64,000 nt of DNA from Pelagibacterium nitratireducens (GTDB taxonomy: Bacteria > Pseudomonadota > Alphaproteobacteria > Rhizobiales > Devosiaceae): the NCBI RefSeq assembly GCF_037044555.1, contig NZ_CP146275.1, positions 3,266,501-3,330,500 of the forward strand, written 5' to 3'. The notes beneath the pieces are model-generated. The model saw only the letters and a program-made list of their open reading frames with translations, was not told the origin of the DNA and searched no databases. The position numbers and the translations under genes are program-made. This document shows, piece after piece, positions 44,160-53,889 of this stretch (its first letter is position 1; each line of letters opens with the position of its first letter).

Positions 44160-45082
44160 CAGCCCACCGAGCGGCCGGTCAGGTCGCCCGCGCCGCGCAG
44201 AAAGGCCTCGGCGTCCATGGCCCCCTTGCCTTCACGTTGCACCTGCTTGAACCGCACGGCGCCCTCCCCGCAGGCAATCGTCAGCCCGTCGAGCACAGTG
44301 CCGGGATTGCCCTGCCCATCGGCCAGGCTCGAGCGCAATGCCTTGACGCGAACCGGCTTGCCACCAAGCTCGATCTCGAACCACGCACCTGGGAACGGCG
44401 AAAGGCCCCGGACATGGTTGTGAACCTCCTGTGCCGGCCGCGAAAAATCGATCCGCGTCTCGGCCTTCTCGATCTTTCTGGCGTAGGTAACGCCATCATC
44501 GGGCTGAGCGGTAAATTCGAGAGCGTCACGGTCAAGCGCCGACAGCGCCCGCCCCATCAGGTCCGCGCCGGTGCGCATCATTTCGTCGTGCAGTTCGCCC
44601 GCCGTCATGTCCGGGCCGATGGAGATGAAATCGAGGAGGCTCACCGGGCCGGTATCGAGCCCCTCTTCCATCTTCATCACCGATACTGCTGTGCGCTCGT
44701 CCCCGGCCATGATGGCGCGCTGGATGGGCGCGGCACCGCGCCAGCGCGGCAAAAGCGAACCGTGCAGATTGAGGCACCCTTTTTCCGACGCTTCGAGTAC
44801 CGCGGGAGGGAGCAACAGGCCGTAAGCCACGACCACCGCCACGTCCGCGCCCAACGCCACAAAAGTGGCGACATCGGCCGGATCGCGGAAATTTTTGGGC
44901 GTAAACACCGGAATGCCGAACTCTTCGGCCGCCAGATGCACCGGCGATTTGCGCTCGGACTGACCACGACCGGCCGGCTTTGGTGCGCGCGTGTAACACG
45001 CGATCACCTCATGGCCGCGCATGACGATCTCGGTCAGCGTGGGCACGGCGAAATCGGGTGTGCCCATGAAGACGACGCGCAT
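44159..45082 (-). CDS. fmt: Methionyl-tRNA formyltransferase
   Basis: A 307-residue enzyme that formylates initiator methionyl-tRNA using 10-formyltetrahydrofolate. [17 protein letters not shown] is the catalytic segment, [10 protein letters not shown] the N-terminus, and [11 protein letters not shown] lies in the C-terminal domain. It is 42 bases downstream of def and overlaps truA, the usual formyl-methionine operon. Confidence 0.96.
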   Translation of the reverse strand: MRVVFMGTPDFAVPTLTEIVMRGHEVIACYTRAPKPAGRGQSERKSPVHLAAEEFGIPVFTPKNFRDPADVATFVALGADVAVVVAYGLLLPPAVLEASEKGCLNLHGSLLPRWRGAAPIQRAIMAGDERTAVSVMKMEEGLDTGPVSLLDFISIGPDMTAGELHDEMMRTGADLMGRALSALDRDALEFTAQPDDGVTYARKIEKAETRIDFSRPAQEVHNHVRGLSPFPGAWFEIELGGKPVRVKALRSSLADGQGNPGTVLDGLTIACGEGAVRFKQVQREGKGAMDAEAFLRGAGDLTGRSVG

Positions 45083-45124
45083 TCGATTGCCCTTCGATTT
45101 CGAGACGAGTTGAAGGCGCGCAGA

Positions 45125-45640
45125 TCAGCTGGCGAGCCGGGCCTTTTTCTGGAACTTCTTGTTCACGCGGTCACGCTTGAGGCGCGAAAGATAGTCGATA
45201 TAGAGCACGCCATCGAGATGGTCGATCTCATGCTGCATGCAGACCGCCAGACGGCCGGTGGCATGGCGGGTCACTTCCTTGCCTTCGGGCGTGAAATATT
45301 TGACGGTGACCTCGGCGGGCCGTTCCACCTCGTAATACATCTCGGGGATCGAAAGGCAGCCCTCCTCGGACACCTCGGTCTCTTCGCTCAGGCCGACGAT
45401 TTCGGGATTGACCATGGCGATCTTGCCGGAGTCCGGATTTTCCTCGTCGGCCAGGTCGATCACCACGACACGCTTCATATAGCCGATCTGGGGACCGGCC
45501 AGCCCGATGCCGGGCGCGTCGTACATGGTTTCGAACATGTCATCGACGGTTTTTTTAAGGTCTTCATCGAACGCCTCGACGGGCTCGGCCACCTTGCGCA
45601 GCAGAGGATCGGGCAGGATGAGGATTTCGCGTACAGCCAT
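45125..45640 (-). CDS. def: Peptide deformylase
   Basis: A 171-residue metalloenzyme that removes formyl groups from nascent proteins. The three motifs are GIGLAGPQIG, EGCLSIPE and QHEIDHLDG, whose cysteine and two histidines bind the metal. It leads the def-fmt-truA unit and is divergent from rmuC. Confidence 0.96.
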   Translation of the reverse strand: MAVREILILPDPLLRKVAEPVEAFDEDLKKTVDDMFETMYDAPGIGLAGPQIGYMKRVVVIDLADEENPDSGKIAMVNPEIVGLSEETEVSEEGCLSIPEMYYEVERPAEVTVKYFTPEGKEVTRHATGRLAVCMQHEIDHLDGVLYIDYLSRLKRDRVNKKFQKKARLAS

Positions 45641-45712
45641 TCAAATATCTCGGAATTGGTGTGTGACGCACTGGTTAATGCAGGTGCACCACACCGGTCA
45701 AGCAAAGCGGAT

Positions 45713-46891
45713 ATGGGAAGCAGCGAATCAGATAACAAGAACATTATGGAAACAGTGCTCTTTGACATCGGCGGAACGCCCATTACCGTCCTTGAAGCGC
45801 TTGCCGGCGGGCTGGCGATCGCGGTGCTCGGGCTCATTATCGTCCTGATCGGGCAGACCCGCGCTGCGCGGCAGCGCGAGGAACAGGCAGCGATCGATGC
45901 CGCCCGCAATGGTGAAATGGAACGGCATATGGCCGATATGATGCGCATTCAGTCCGAAATGACCGGCCGCATGCAGACCATGAGCGAAATTTTCGGCAAC
46001 CGGACATCCGATCTTGCCCGCGTTCTCACTGAGCGGATCGACGCCAGTTCGCATCGGGTCAACCAGTCGATGACCGAGACCCGCACCAAGACCGATGAAA
46101 CACTGACCAAGCTCAACGAACGGCTTGCCGTGATCGACAGGGCGCAGACAAATATCACGCAGCTCTCGGGTGAAATCGTTTCACTGCAATCGATCCTGTC
46201 CAACAAGCAGCAGCGCGGCGCTTTCGGTCAGGGACGTATGGAGGCGATCATTGCCGATGGGCTGGCGCCCAATTCCTATGAATTTCAGGTCACGCTTTCC
46301 AACAATTCGAGGCCCGATGCCCTGATCCACATGCCAAACGATGCGCCCTCGCTGGTGATCGATGCCAAATTTCCCCTCGAAGGCTGGCAGCGGATCACCG
46401 ATGCGGAGACCCCCGAGGCGGTGCGCGCCGCCATGACCGGATTTCGCAACGATTGCACAACGCACATCAAGGCGATTTCGGAGAAATACCTGATCGCGGG
46501 AGAAACCCAGGATACCGCCTTCATGTTCGTGCCCTCGGAATCGATCTTTGCCGATCTGCACGAACGGTTCGAGGACGTGGTGCAGAAAGCCGCAAGGGCC
46601 CGGGTGGTGATCGTGTCGCCCTCGCTCCTGATGCTGTCCATCCAGGTGATTCAGGCGCTGCTGCGCGACGTACGGATGCGTGAACAGGCCCATATCATCC
46701 AGAAGGAGGTCGTGGCGCTTCTGGGGGACGTCGGACGCCTCAACGACCGGGTCAACAAGCTCCAGACCCATTTCCGGCAGGCCAATCAGGATATCGACGA
46801 CATTCTGATTTCGACCGGCAAGGTGACGCGGCGTGGCGAAAAGATCGAAGCCCTGGAGTTCGAGGACGAGCGGCCTTCACTTCTTGAATGA
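45713..46891 (+). CDS. rmuC: DNA recombination protein RmuC
   Basis: A 392-residue protein with one N-terminal membrane helix (about residues 24-47), a long coiled coil (about 60-170) and the RmuC nuclease-like domain (DAKFPLEGW, ALLRDVRMREQA, HFRQANQDID). RmuC limits DNA inversion at short repeats. The start is uncertain between ATG 45713 and ATG 45746; neither has a strong ribosome-binding site. It is divergent from def. Confidence 0.92.
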   Translation: MGSSESDNKNIMETVLFDIGGTPITVLEALAGGLAIAVLGLIIVLIGQTRAARQREEQAAIDAARNGEMERHMADMMRIQSEMTGRMQTMSEIFGNRTSDLARVLTERIDASSHRVNQSMTETRTKTDETLTKLNERLAVIDRAQTNITQLSGEIVSLQSILSNKQQRGAFGQGRMEAIIADGLAPNSYEFQVTLSNNSRPDALIHMPNDAPSLVIDAKFPLEGWQRITDAETPEAVRAAMTGFRNDCTTHIKAISEKYLIAGETQDTAFMFVPSESIFADLHERFEDVVQKAARARVVIVSPSLLMLSIQVIQALLRDVRMREQAHIIQKEVVALLGDVGRLNDRVNKLQTHFRQANQDIDDILISTGKVTRRGEKIEALEFEDERPSLLE

Positions 46892-46950
46892 TCGGCAACC
46901 AAGGTGCGCCTGTCGCGTTGTCCTGGACGATCATGCCAAGGAGAAGAGCG

Positions 46951-47358
46951 ATGGCAGAACATCCCCATGAAGGTCGGGTCATCCCGGTCGATCAGGCCCT
47001 CGGTGACGACGCGAACCCCAGGGCCACGCTGATGCCGATGAGCCTCGATGAGGTCAACGACTATCTCTATGACGAAAGTCGCCCGGCCGAGGAACGCGTT
47101 GATCGGCTGCGTGAGATTTCGGACAATCTCGCCGGATTGGAAGCCTCCGATGTCGGCAGCGATGTCGATGCCCTGCGCGACGAGGTCAACGCCGCCATCG
47201 CCGCGCTGGAAGGCGCGGACCGGGCCGCCCCCGATGATGCAGCGACGAGCTTTGATCCTGCCGAACACATCGAAAGCCAGTCACCCGATGACGATGAGGC
47301 GCTTTCGCGCATCACCGGCGAAGACGACAATGAAGGCTATGAGGACAAGCCTGAGTGA
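46951..47358 (+). CDS. Acidic hypothetical protein
   Basis: A 135-residue strongly acidic protein with no family that I recognise. A helical middle part (MSLDEVNDYLYDE, EERVDRLREISDNL) is followed by a disordered acidic tail (QSPDDDEAL). ATG 46951 follows AAGGAGAAG at good spacing. It begins 59 bases after rmuC on the same strand and is probably cotranscribed. No membrane or signal segment. Confidence 0.72.
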   Translation: MAEHPHEGRVIPVDQALGDDANPRATLMPMSLDEVNDYLYDESRPAEERVDRLREISDNLAGLEASDVGSDVDALRDEVNAAIAALEGADRAAPDDAATSFDPAEHIESQSPDDDEALSRITGEDDNEGYEDKPE

Positions 47359-47364
47359 TTTGAG

Positions 47365-49767
47365 CTATGCTCTGAGCCTGAGCGGTACAACGGTCTGGTC
47401 GGGAGCGATCGTTTTTCTCGAGCCGCGCACGACATCTTCGAAAGCCGAAATATCTTCGGGTCGTGAGAACCAGTACCCCTGGGCGGCGTCACAGATCTCG
47501 CCCCTGAGAAAATCAAGTTCCTCAAGCCGTTCAACGCCTTCGGCAAGGATGGGCAGGTTTAACCCTTTGCCCAACCCGAGGACCGCGCGCACAATCGCGG
47601 CCGACTGATCGTTGTCGTGTACCGAACGGATAAAGGACTGATCGACCTTGATCCGGTCGAACGGAAAGGCGCGCAGGTTCGAAAGCGAAGAATATCCTGT
47701 CCCGAAATCGTCCATTGCGACCTTGACGCCCAGCGCCTTGATCTGGCGCAGATTGGCCAGCGCCCGGTTCATGTTCCGAATCATCGCGGTTTCGGTGATC
47801 TCGATTTCCAGCCGTTCAGGAGCCAGACCGGTTTCGGCCAGCAGCCTTTCGATGAACGCGACGAAATTTGGGGCATGCAACTGCACAGCCGAAACGTTGA
47901 CCGCAATCATCAGCGGAGCCGTCCAGCTTGCGGCCTGGATGCAGGCGGTCCGCATGACCCATTCGCCCAATTGCAGAATCAGTCCGGTTTCTTCGGCAAT
48001 GGGAATAAAGGTAGAGGGCGGAACCGCGCCGCGCTCAGGATGGATCCAGCGAACGAGAGCTTCGAATCCGGAGACCTCCCCACTTTCGAGATCGACCTGG
48101 GGCTGATAAACGAGTGAAAGCTGCTGGCTGACAAGGGCTCCGCGCAAATCGTGCTCGAGCAGGCGCCGGTCACGCACCTGAACGCCCATCTGGCTCTCGA
48201 ACAGCCGATGCGTCCCCCGACCTTCGGCCTTGGCACAATAGAGCGCCGTATCGGCATAGGTCATTAGCTGGTCGGCGTCTTCTGCGTGTTCGGGATAGAC
48301 CGCGATGCCAACTGAAGCGGAAATGACCGCCCCATCACCTTTTTCACGGTTGGCCCGCGCGAACATGCCGAGCATGTCCTGGGCAAGTGCCGAGGCATTG
48401 TCGATCGACCCTACATCCGGAAGGATGACGGCAAATTCGTCACCGCCCAGACGCCCGGCAAACTGGCTGCCCTTCAATCCGCCCTCGATCAGCCCCGCCA
48501 CGCGCTGCAGCAGCGCATCGCCAGCCGCGTGACCAAACAGATCGTTGACTTCCTTGAAACGGTCGAGATCGAGGCAGAGCACCGCAAGCGTTTGACCCGC
48601 GAGGCGAGCGCGGGCGATTTCATCATCGAGCCGCGTGTTGAAACTTGCACGATTGGCAAGTCCGGTCATGGCATCGTGATGGGCGAGAAATCGGATATGG
48701 TGCTCGGCCCGCTTGCGGGCCCGCAGGTCACGCACTGCAATGGCGCGGTGGAGGCTCCCGCCAAAATCGACTTCACGCATGACAACTTCGACCGGGATCC
48801 GCTCGCCGTCGAGCGCGGTGAGTTCGGTTTCAATGAGTTCGTTCGCATTCTCAAATATGGCTAAGCAGCCAGTCGGTGCGAGAAATTCATCGATCGCGCG
48901 ACCCGATAGATCTTTGCCTTTCCTTCCGGCAAGCCGCTGGAAGGCGGCATTGACCGTAACGACGGTGCGGTCCGAACAGACAACGAGCCCTTCGACCGCG
49001 GCATCGGCCAGCCCACGCATGCGGCTTTCCTCGGCCGCGGCCCGCCTTCTGTCACGCAGATCGAGATAGAGGCTGCCCAGCGCCGCCAGCAGGATGAGTA
49101 TCGACACCACGCCAACGATCAGCGAAAGCACGCCCGGGCCGATTTCACCTGACGTCGCGATTGCATAGCAATTGGCGAACCCGGCCGCGCCCATCGCGGT
49201 GAAATGCATCGAGCATATTGCAAGGGTCAAGAGCCCCGCTCCGAAAACTCTTGCGCGTGGGCTCCGGCTCACACCAATGCGCAGCGCGGCCGCACCGAGA
49301 ACCATGCCGGAAATTACCGAGCCCGCGACAAGACTGGAGTCCCAGGATATTTCGCCGCCGATTTCGAGCGCCCGCATACCAGTGTAGTGCATGGCGGAGA
49401 TGCCGAGTCCCACGATGGCACCACCCAAAATCAGGTCAGAACGCCGGCGGCTCATGCCGGCCACAACCAGCCCCGCGCCGCAGACGGCGATGGCAATCAA
49501 AAGCGATGCCAGCGTCAGGCCGACGTCATAGCCGGCCGGGAAACCGACATCGAAAGAGAGCATGGCAATAAAGTGCGTGGCCCAGATGCCAAAGCCGACG
49601 GAAACGGCAGCAATCGCCAACCAGACGGCTCGCACGACGCTGACTGCACGTCGGGCATGGGTCAGAATTGACACACCGGCAAATGAGGAGAGCGCACAGA
49701 TGAAAGCGGCCAGGATCACCAGCCGGATATCGTGCTGGTGGTATAGGGTTGAAAGAACTTCGCTCAT
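47365..49767 (-). CDS. MHYT-PAS-GGDEF-EAL cyclic-di-GMP enzyme
   Basis: An 800-residue integral-membrane protein. An MHYT sensor (about residues 15-215, with THFIAMLSF, MHYTGMRA and MHFTAMGAA) contains seven helices and is thought to sense gases or copper. A PAS domain (about 245-360) precedes a GGDEF domain with intact RLGGDEFAVIL and an EAL domain with FEALVRW and DDFGTGYSSL. Both catalytic motifs look intact, so it may make and degrade cyclic-di-GMP. ATG 49767 is chosen as the MHYT region starts soon after. It may set the balance between attached and motile life, relevant to the pilus genes. Confidence 0.9.
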   Translation of the reverse strand: MSEVLSTLYHQHDIRLVILAAFICALSSFAGVSILTHARRAVSVVRAVWLAIAAVSVGFGIWATHFIAMLSFDVGFPAGYDVGLTLASLLIAIAVCGAGLVVAGMSRRRSDLILGGAIVGLGISAMHYTGMRALEIGGEISWDSSLVAGSVISGMVLGAAALRIGVSRSPRARVFGAGLLTLAICSMHFTAMGAAGFANCYAIATSGEIGPGVLSLIVGVVSILILLAALGSLYLDLRDRRRAAAEESRMRGLADAAVEGLVVCSDRTVVTVNAAFQRLAGRKGKDLSGRAIDEFLAPTGCLAIFENANELIETELTALDGERIPVEVVMREVDFGGSLHRAIAVRDLRARKRAEHHIRFLAHHDAMTGLANRASFNTRLDDEIARARLAGQTLAVLCLDLDRFKEVNDLFGHAAGDALLQRVAGLIEGGLKGSQFAGRLGGDEFAVILPDVGSIDNASALAQDMLGMFARANREKGDGAVISASVGIAVYPEHAEDADQLMTYADTALYCAKAEGRGTHRLFESQMGVQVRDRRLLEHDLRGALVSQQLSLVYQPQVDLESGEVSGFEALVRWIHPERGAVPPSTFIPIAEETGLILQLGEWVMRTACIQAASWTAPLMIAVNVSAVQLHAPNFVAFIERLLAETGLAPERLEIEITETAMIRNMNRALANLRQIKALGVKVAMDDFGTGYSSLSNLRAFPFDRIKVDQSFIRSVHDNDQSAAIVRAVLGLGKGLNLPILAEGVERLEELDFLRGEICDAAQGYWFSRPEDISAFEDVVRGSRKTIAPDQTVVPLRLRA

Positions 49768-49894
49768 ATTAAATCCGCCCGTCCCTGGCTTTTGGGACAG
49801 GATATGAGGCAAATACGTAAACAAACTTTAGTAGTCTATGCTGCGGTGCGCCCTCACGCCTTCATTACCGTTAGCAACCTGTAAACGGTGGCGC

Positions 49895-50497
49895 TCAAAA
49901 CCGGGTGCGAGCCTTGAGTGCCTGACTGAGCGTGCCTTCGTCGAGATAATCGAGTTCGCCACCAACCGGCACCCCATGGGCCAGACGGGTAATGGTGACG
50001 CCATTGCCGGCAAGGCGGTCGGTGATGTAATGCGCCGTCGTCTGTCCCTCGACAGTGGCATTGATCCCAAGAACGACCTCGGAATAGTCAGGGGCCCGGC
50101 GGATCAGCTGGTCGATCGAAAGATCGTCCGGACCAACACCGTCGAGCGGCGAAAGCACACCACCAAGCACGTGATAGCGCACCATCCCGATTCCAGCGCG
50201 TTCCAGGGCCCAGAGGTCGGCCACGTCTTCTACGACTATGAGCAGACCGGTCTCGGCCCGGCGCGGATCGGCGCAGATCGTGCAAGGTGAAATGGTATCG
50301 ATATTGCCGCAGGTCTGGCAAACCTTAACCGCATCGACGGCGCGGTCGAGTGCAGCGGCGAGCGGGATCATCAACTGCTCTTTTTTTTTGATCAGATGCA
50401 GCACGGCCCTGCGGCCCGATCGTGGGCCCAGCCCCGGCAGGCGCGAAAGAAGCTGGATGAGCTGTTCGATTTCCGGCCCGCCGGAGGTGTTCGCCAT
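49895..50497 (-). CDS. recR: Recombination protein RecR
   Basis: A 200-residue DNA repair protein acting with RecF and RecO in loading RecA at gaps. The zinc finger is [16 protein letters not shown], the Toprim domain contains [12 protein letters not shown], and [11 protein letters not shown] is the helix-hairpin-helix. A run of nine A (50381-50389 on the plus strand as T) encodes KKK and could be a slippage site. It follows ybaB by 13 bases, in the usual dnaX-ybaB-recR order. Confidence 0.96.
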   Translation of the reverse strand: MANTSGGPEIEQLIQLLSRLPGLGPRSGRRAVLHLIKKKEQLMIPLAAALDRAVDAVKVCQTCGNIDTISPCTICADPRRAETGLLIVVEDVADLWALERAGIGMVRYHVLGGVLSPLDGVGPDDLSIDQLIRRAPDYSEVVLGINATVEGQTTAHYITDRLAGNGVTITRLAHGVPVGGELDYLDEGTLSQALKARTRF

Positions 50498-50510
50498 TCT
50501 GCAACTATCC

Positions 50511-50834
50511 CTAAAAGGGGAACTTCATGCCCGGCGGGATCGGGAGTCCCTCGGTCATTTCGCTCATTTTCTGCTGCATGAATTCTTCGCCCTTGCGCCG
50601 TGCATCAGCATGAGCAGCGACAATCAGGTCTTCGACGATTTCGGCATCGTCTGGTTTGAACAGCGAGGGATCGATCTTGAGCCCCTGCAAATCACCCTTG
50701 GCGGTCATGGTCACCGTGACCATTCCCGCCCCTGCAGTGCCTTCAACAAGGTGAGCAGCCGCCTCGGCCTGAATTTCCTGGGCGCGTTGCTGGAATTCCT
50801 GGGCCTTTTTCATCATGCCCATGAGATCTTTCAT
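50511..50834 (-). CDS. YbaB/EbfC family nucleoid-associated protein
   Basis: A 107-residue DNA-binding protein with [30 protein letters not shown] and [13 protein letters not shown], all typical of the family. It binds DNA as a dimer with a tweezer-like shape. The start overlaps the dnaX stop by four bases. Confidence 0.95.
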   Translation of the reverse strand: MKDLMGMMKKAQEFQQRAQEIQAEAAAHLVEGTAGAGMVTVTMTAKGDLQGLKIDPSLFKPDDAEIVEDLIVAAHADARRKGEEFMQQKMSEMTEGLPIPPGMKFPF

Positions 50835-52561
50835 TCGTCTTCCTCCGGATCAACGGGAGTTTCGAAATCGTCCGCTGCCGTTTCCAACTCGCTGGTCAGG
50901 TCTGGTCGCGACTTGATGTTCACCAGCCTGGCGCCGGGAAAGGTTTCCATCACCGCTTTAACCATCGGGTCTTCCAGTGCGGCGTCGCGGGCATGGTCTT
51001 CTGCGGCACGCCGCGCCTCGCGCAAGGTCGGTGCAGCAATCTCTCTAGTCGATATGGTCACCAGCCAGGGCCGCCCGGTCCATTCCTTGAGCCGTGCCGA
51101 CAAGGTAGATACGACCGAAGGATTGGCGGTAGGCGTGAGTGCCACCTCGATGCGTCCAACTTCGAACGACACCGGCTTGATGTCGGATTCCAGCGCATAC
51201 TTGATCGCGATATCGCGTTTTTCGGCGGCCAATGCGACAATCTGCTCGTACGATTTCGGTACAGCAAGCGCCTCGGTCCGCGGGGCCGTTTGAGCGGCAG
51301 CGCTGGGCGGTGCCAGAGGCGCTACCGCTCGAGCCTGATATCCACCGCCACCATTGGGCGCCGGGGCGGACGGCGCGGGACCAGACCCGTTTGGCTGGCT
51401 CGTCAGCTTTTCGATCAGTTCGTCAGGACTGGGCAGGTCTGCGGCATAGGCAAGGCGGATCAGCACCATTTCGGCGGTCTGCAATCCGTTGCCGGACTGA
51501 GCAATCTCGTTCAGACCCTTGGATAGAATCTGCCAGGTCCGTGTCAGCACACGCAGCGCGAGTTTCTGGGCCAACTCGGCGCCGCGACCGCGCTCATCAG
51601 GGGTAAGAACCGGATCCTCGGCCGCCGAGGGTACGATCTTGATGCGCGTCACCAGATGGGTCAATTCGGCCAGATCGGTGATGATCGTTGTTGGATCGGC
51701 GCCAGAATCATAGAGCGCTCGGGTGTCGTCGAGTGCCCCGGCGATATCGCCGCCCATCAGCTTTTCAAACAGATCGATGATGCGTGCCCGGTCGGCAAGT
51801 CCGAGCATGTCGCGGACAGACTGGACGCTGATTGCTCCACCGCCATGGGCTATGGCCTGGTCGGTGAGCGAAAGACAATCGCGCACAGAGCCCTCTCCGG
51901 CGCGCACGATCATCGACAGCGCCTCGGGCTCGACAGCGATCGACTCCTTTTCGAGCAGTCCCGAGAGATAGCCGGTCATCACGTCTGGCGAAATCCGGCG
52001 CAGGTCGAACCGCATGCAGCGCGACAGAATGGTCACCGGGACCTTGCGGATTTCCGTCGTCGCGAAGATGAACTTAACGTAAGGCGGCGGCTCTTCGAGT
52101 GTTTTCAAAAGCCCGTTAAAGGCCGACGTCGAGAGCATGTGCACTTCGTCGATGATGAACACCTTATAGGGTGCGCTCATCGGAGGCGTGCGGGTCATGG
52201 CGTTGATTTCGCGGATGGAATCAATGCCGGTATTGGATGCCGCGTCCATTTCCATGACATCGACATGGGTACCGGCAATGATCTCGGCGCAGTGGATACC
52301 CTCTTTGGAGAGGTCGAGTGTCGGGTGCGCACCGGTTTCATCGGCGTAATTGAAGGCGCGGGCAAGAATTCTGGCAGTGGTGGTCTTTCCCACGCCGCGC
52401 ACACCCGTCAGGATGAAAGCGTGGTGGATGCGACCGGTCGCAAAGGCGTTGCCCAGCGTCTGGACCATCGCGTCCTGCCCCACAAGGCTCTCAAAGCTCG
52501 ATGGCCGGTATTTCCGGGCCAGAACCTGATAGGGCGTTGCTGGGGTCTGAGGGGTCACCAT
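50831..52561 (-). CDS. dnaX: DNA polymerase III subunit tau/gamma
   Basis: A 576-residue clamp-loader subunit. Walker A is GVRGVGKTTT, Walker B contains VFIIDEVHML, and the sensor 1 region is IFATTEIRKVP. The zinc-binding cysteines present in Escherichia coli are mostly gone (only IHC remains), as is usual in alphaproteobacteria. The C-terminal third is variable and carries proline-rich linkers. It lies just downstream of the SRP RNA gene on the same strand. Confidence 0.95.
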   Translation of the reverse strand: MVTPQTPATPYQVLARKYRPSSFESLVGQDAMVQTLGNAFATGRIHHAFILTGVRGVGKTTTARILARAFNYADETGAHPTLDLSKEGIHCAEIIAGTHVDVMEMDAASNTGIDSIREINAMTRTPPMSAPYKVFIIDEVHMLSTSAFNGLLKTLEEPPPYVKFIFATTEIRKVPVTILSRCMRFDLRRISPDVMTGYLSGLLEKESIAVEPEALSMIVRAGEGSVRDCLSLTDQAIAHGGGAISVQSVRDMLGLADRARIIDLFEKLMGGDIAGALDDTRALYDSGADPTTIITDLAELTHLVTRIKIVPSAAEDPVLTPDERGRGAELAQKLALRVLTRTWQILSKGLNEIAQSGNGLQTAEMVLIRLAYAADLPSPDELIEKLTSQPNGSGPAPSAPAPNGGGGYQARAVAPLAPPSAAAQTAPRTEALAVPKSYEQIVALAAEKRDIAIKYALESDIKPVSFEVGRIEVALTPTANPSVVSTLSARLKEWTGRPWLVTISTREIAAPTLREARRAAEDHARDAALEDPMVKAVMETFPGARLVNIKSRPDLTSELETAADDFETPVDPEEDE

Positions 52562-52617
52562 CGCGGGCCGTTGCTGGGGGAAACTGCCGCGCCATTACCC
52601 AATGGCGCTCTAGAGCA

Positions 52618-52709
52618 GGAGGCTGACGACGACCCGTGCCGTACTCGTTAGGGCTGCTTCCTTCCGGACCTGACCCGGTTGGCGAGCGGTTCGTCCGCCA
52701 CCAACCTCC
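52618..52709 (-). ncRNA. ffs: Signal recognition particle RNA, small bacterial type (4.5S)
   Basis: The minus strand has the invariant GGTCAGGTCCGGAAGGAAGC apical loop, followed by AGCCC, and the two ends pair (GGAGGTT with AGCCTCC). The size of about 92 nt fits the small bacterial SRP RNA, which binds Ffh to target membrane proteins. It lies upstream of dnaX, as in many alphaproteobacteria. Exact ends are estimated from pairing. Confidence 0.95.
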
Positions 52710-52763
52710 CGTCCCCTATGTGCTGCATCGGGAACGGGTTTGCAAGTGGTCAGTGGGACTCTT

Positions 52764-53597
52764 TCACGGCGCGGAGTCGGCCACCGGATAAATTCCAAGC
52801 AGTTTGAAGTGATCGGAGAAAAACCCCAGTTCTTCAAGCGCCAGCTTGACGTTGTGATCTTCGGGATGCCCTTCGATATCGGCATAGAACTGAGTGGCGG
52901 TAAACGAGCCGCCAACCATGTAGCTTTCGAGCTTGGTCATGTTGACGCTGTTGGTCGCGAACCCCCCCATGGCCTTGTAGAGGGCGGCGGGAACGTTGCG
53001 GACGCGGAAGACAAAGGTGGTCTTGATTTTTTTGCCGTTCGGTTTGGGGGCAATCGGCTCGCGCGCCATGATCAGAAAGCGAGTGGTGTTGTGGGCGGCG
53101 TCCTCAATGTTTTCAGCAATAACATCGAGCCCATAGGTCTCAGCGGCAAAGCGCGACGCGATGGCAGCGATCGTTCGATCGCCCTTTTCTGCGACTTCGC
53201 GAGCCGATCCGGCCGTATCGACCGAGTTGATGGTGCGCAGCTTATGTCGTGCGATAAATTTCCGGCATTGCCCCAACGCCACCGAAAGCGATTGCACGGC
53301 CTCAATGTCCGATAGCGTTGCACCGCGCACGCCCAGCAGGTTCATACGAACGGGAAGGTAATGTTCGCCAATGATGTAGAGCCCGCTTTCGGGCAGAATA
53401 TGGTGGATGTCGGTGATCCGGCCGTAAAGGGAGTTTTCGACCGGCACGACCGCATAATCTGCATCGCCCGACTGCACGGCAGCGATGGTCTGTTCAAACG
53501 TCACGCAGGGAACCGGCTGATCATCGGGAAACAGTTCAACAGCCGTTGCGTGACTGAAAGCTCCCAATTCTCCCTGAAAGGCGATCTTGCGTGACAT
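52764..53597 (-). CDS. pheA: Prephenate dehydratase
   Basis: A 277-residue single-function dehydratase for phenylalanine synthesis. The catalytic motif NTTRFLI is present, with FQGELGAFSH at the N-terminus. An ACT domain at about residues 195-270 (VRNVPAALYKAMGG, LESYM) mediates feedback by phenylalanine. ATG 53597 is chosen over an upstream GTG because homology starts there. No chorismate mutase domain is fused. Confidence 0.94.
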   Translation of the reverse strand: MSRKIAFQGELGAFSHATAVELFPDDQPVPCVTFEQTIAAVQSGDADYAVVPVENSLYGRITDIHHILPESGLYIIGEHYLPVRMNLLGVRGATLSDIEAVQSLSVALGQCRKFIARHKLRTINSVDTAGSAREVAEKGDRTIAAIASRFAAETYGLDVIAENIEDAAHNTTRFLIMAREPIAPKPNGKKIKTTFVFRVRNVPAALYKAMGGFATNSVNMTKLESYMVGGSFTATQFYADIEGHPEDHNVKLALEELGFFSDHFKLLGIYPVADSAP

Positions 53598-53889
53598 ATG
53601 CGTGGTCCCAAAGAATGAATGCGGGCGCACCTAACCCTCCGGGCGAATGGGTGTCAATTGAACGAACGAATGGCAAAATTTGGCTTGCGGGATTGTCGCA
53701 CCCGGCCTATGGCGGTTGCGTGGGCCGATGCTTCCATTATATGGTCCGCGCGCGGGCTTGACGGTCGAATCCGTGGCTTTGGCGCAGGTGTGGAAACACC
53801 CTGCTTCCCGGATCGCCGATCGAAGGCCCGTATTTTGCGTTCTGCTGCCGGCGCTCGGGCGGGGATAACGGTACGGAGAGACCGAGGTT
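53598..53889. other. Intergenic region, no gene seen
   Basis: A 292-base gap between divergent pheA and the cytochrome gene. It must hold both promoters. Frames across it give no family-like protein, and I see no strong hairpin or conserved RNA. Confidence 0.4.

Noticed and set aside
43925..45712. Very long N-terminal extension of the rmuC frame across truA, fmt and def
   Set aside because: Those three genes are intact on the minus strand; the extension is only absence of stops on the opposite strand.
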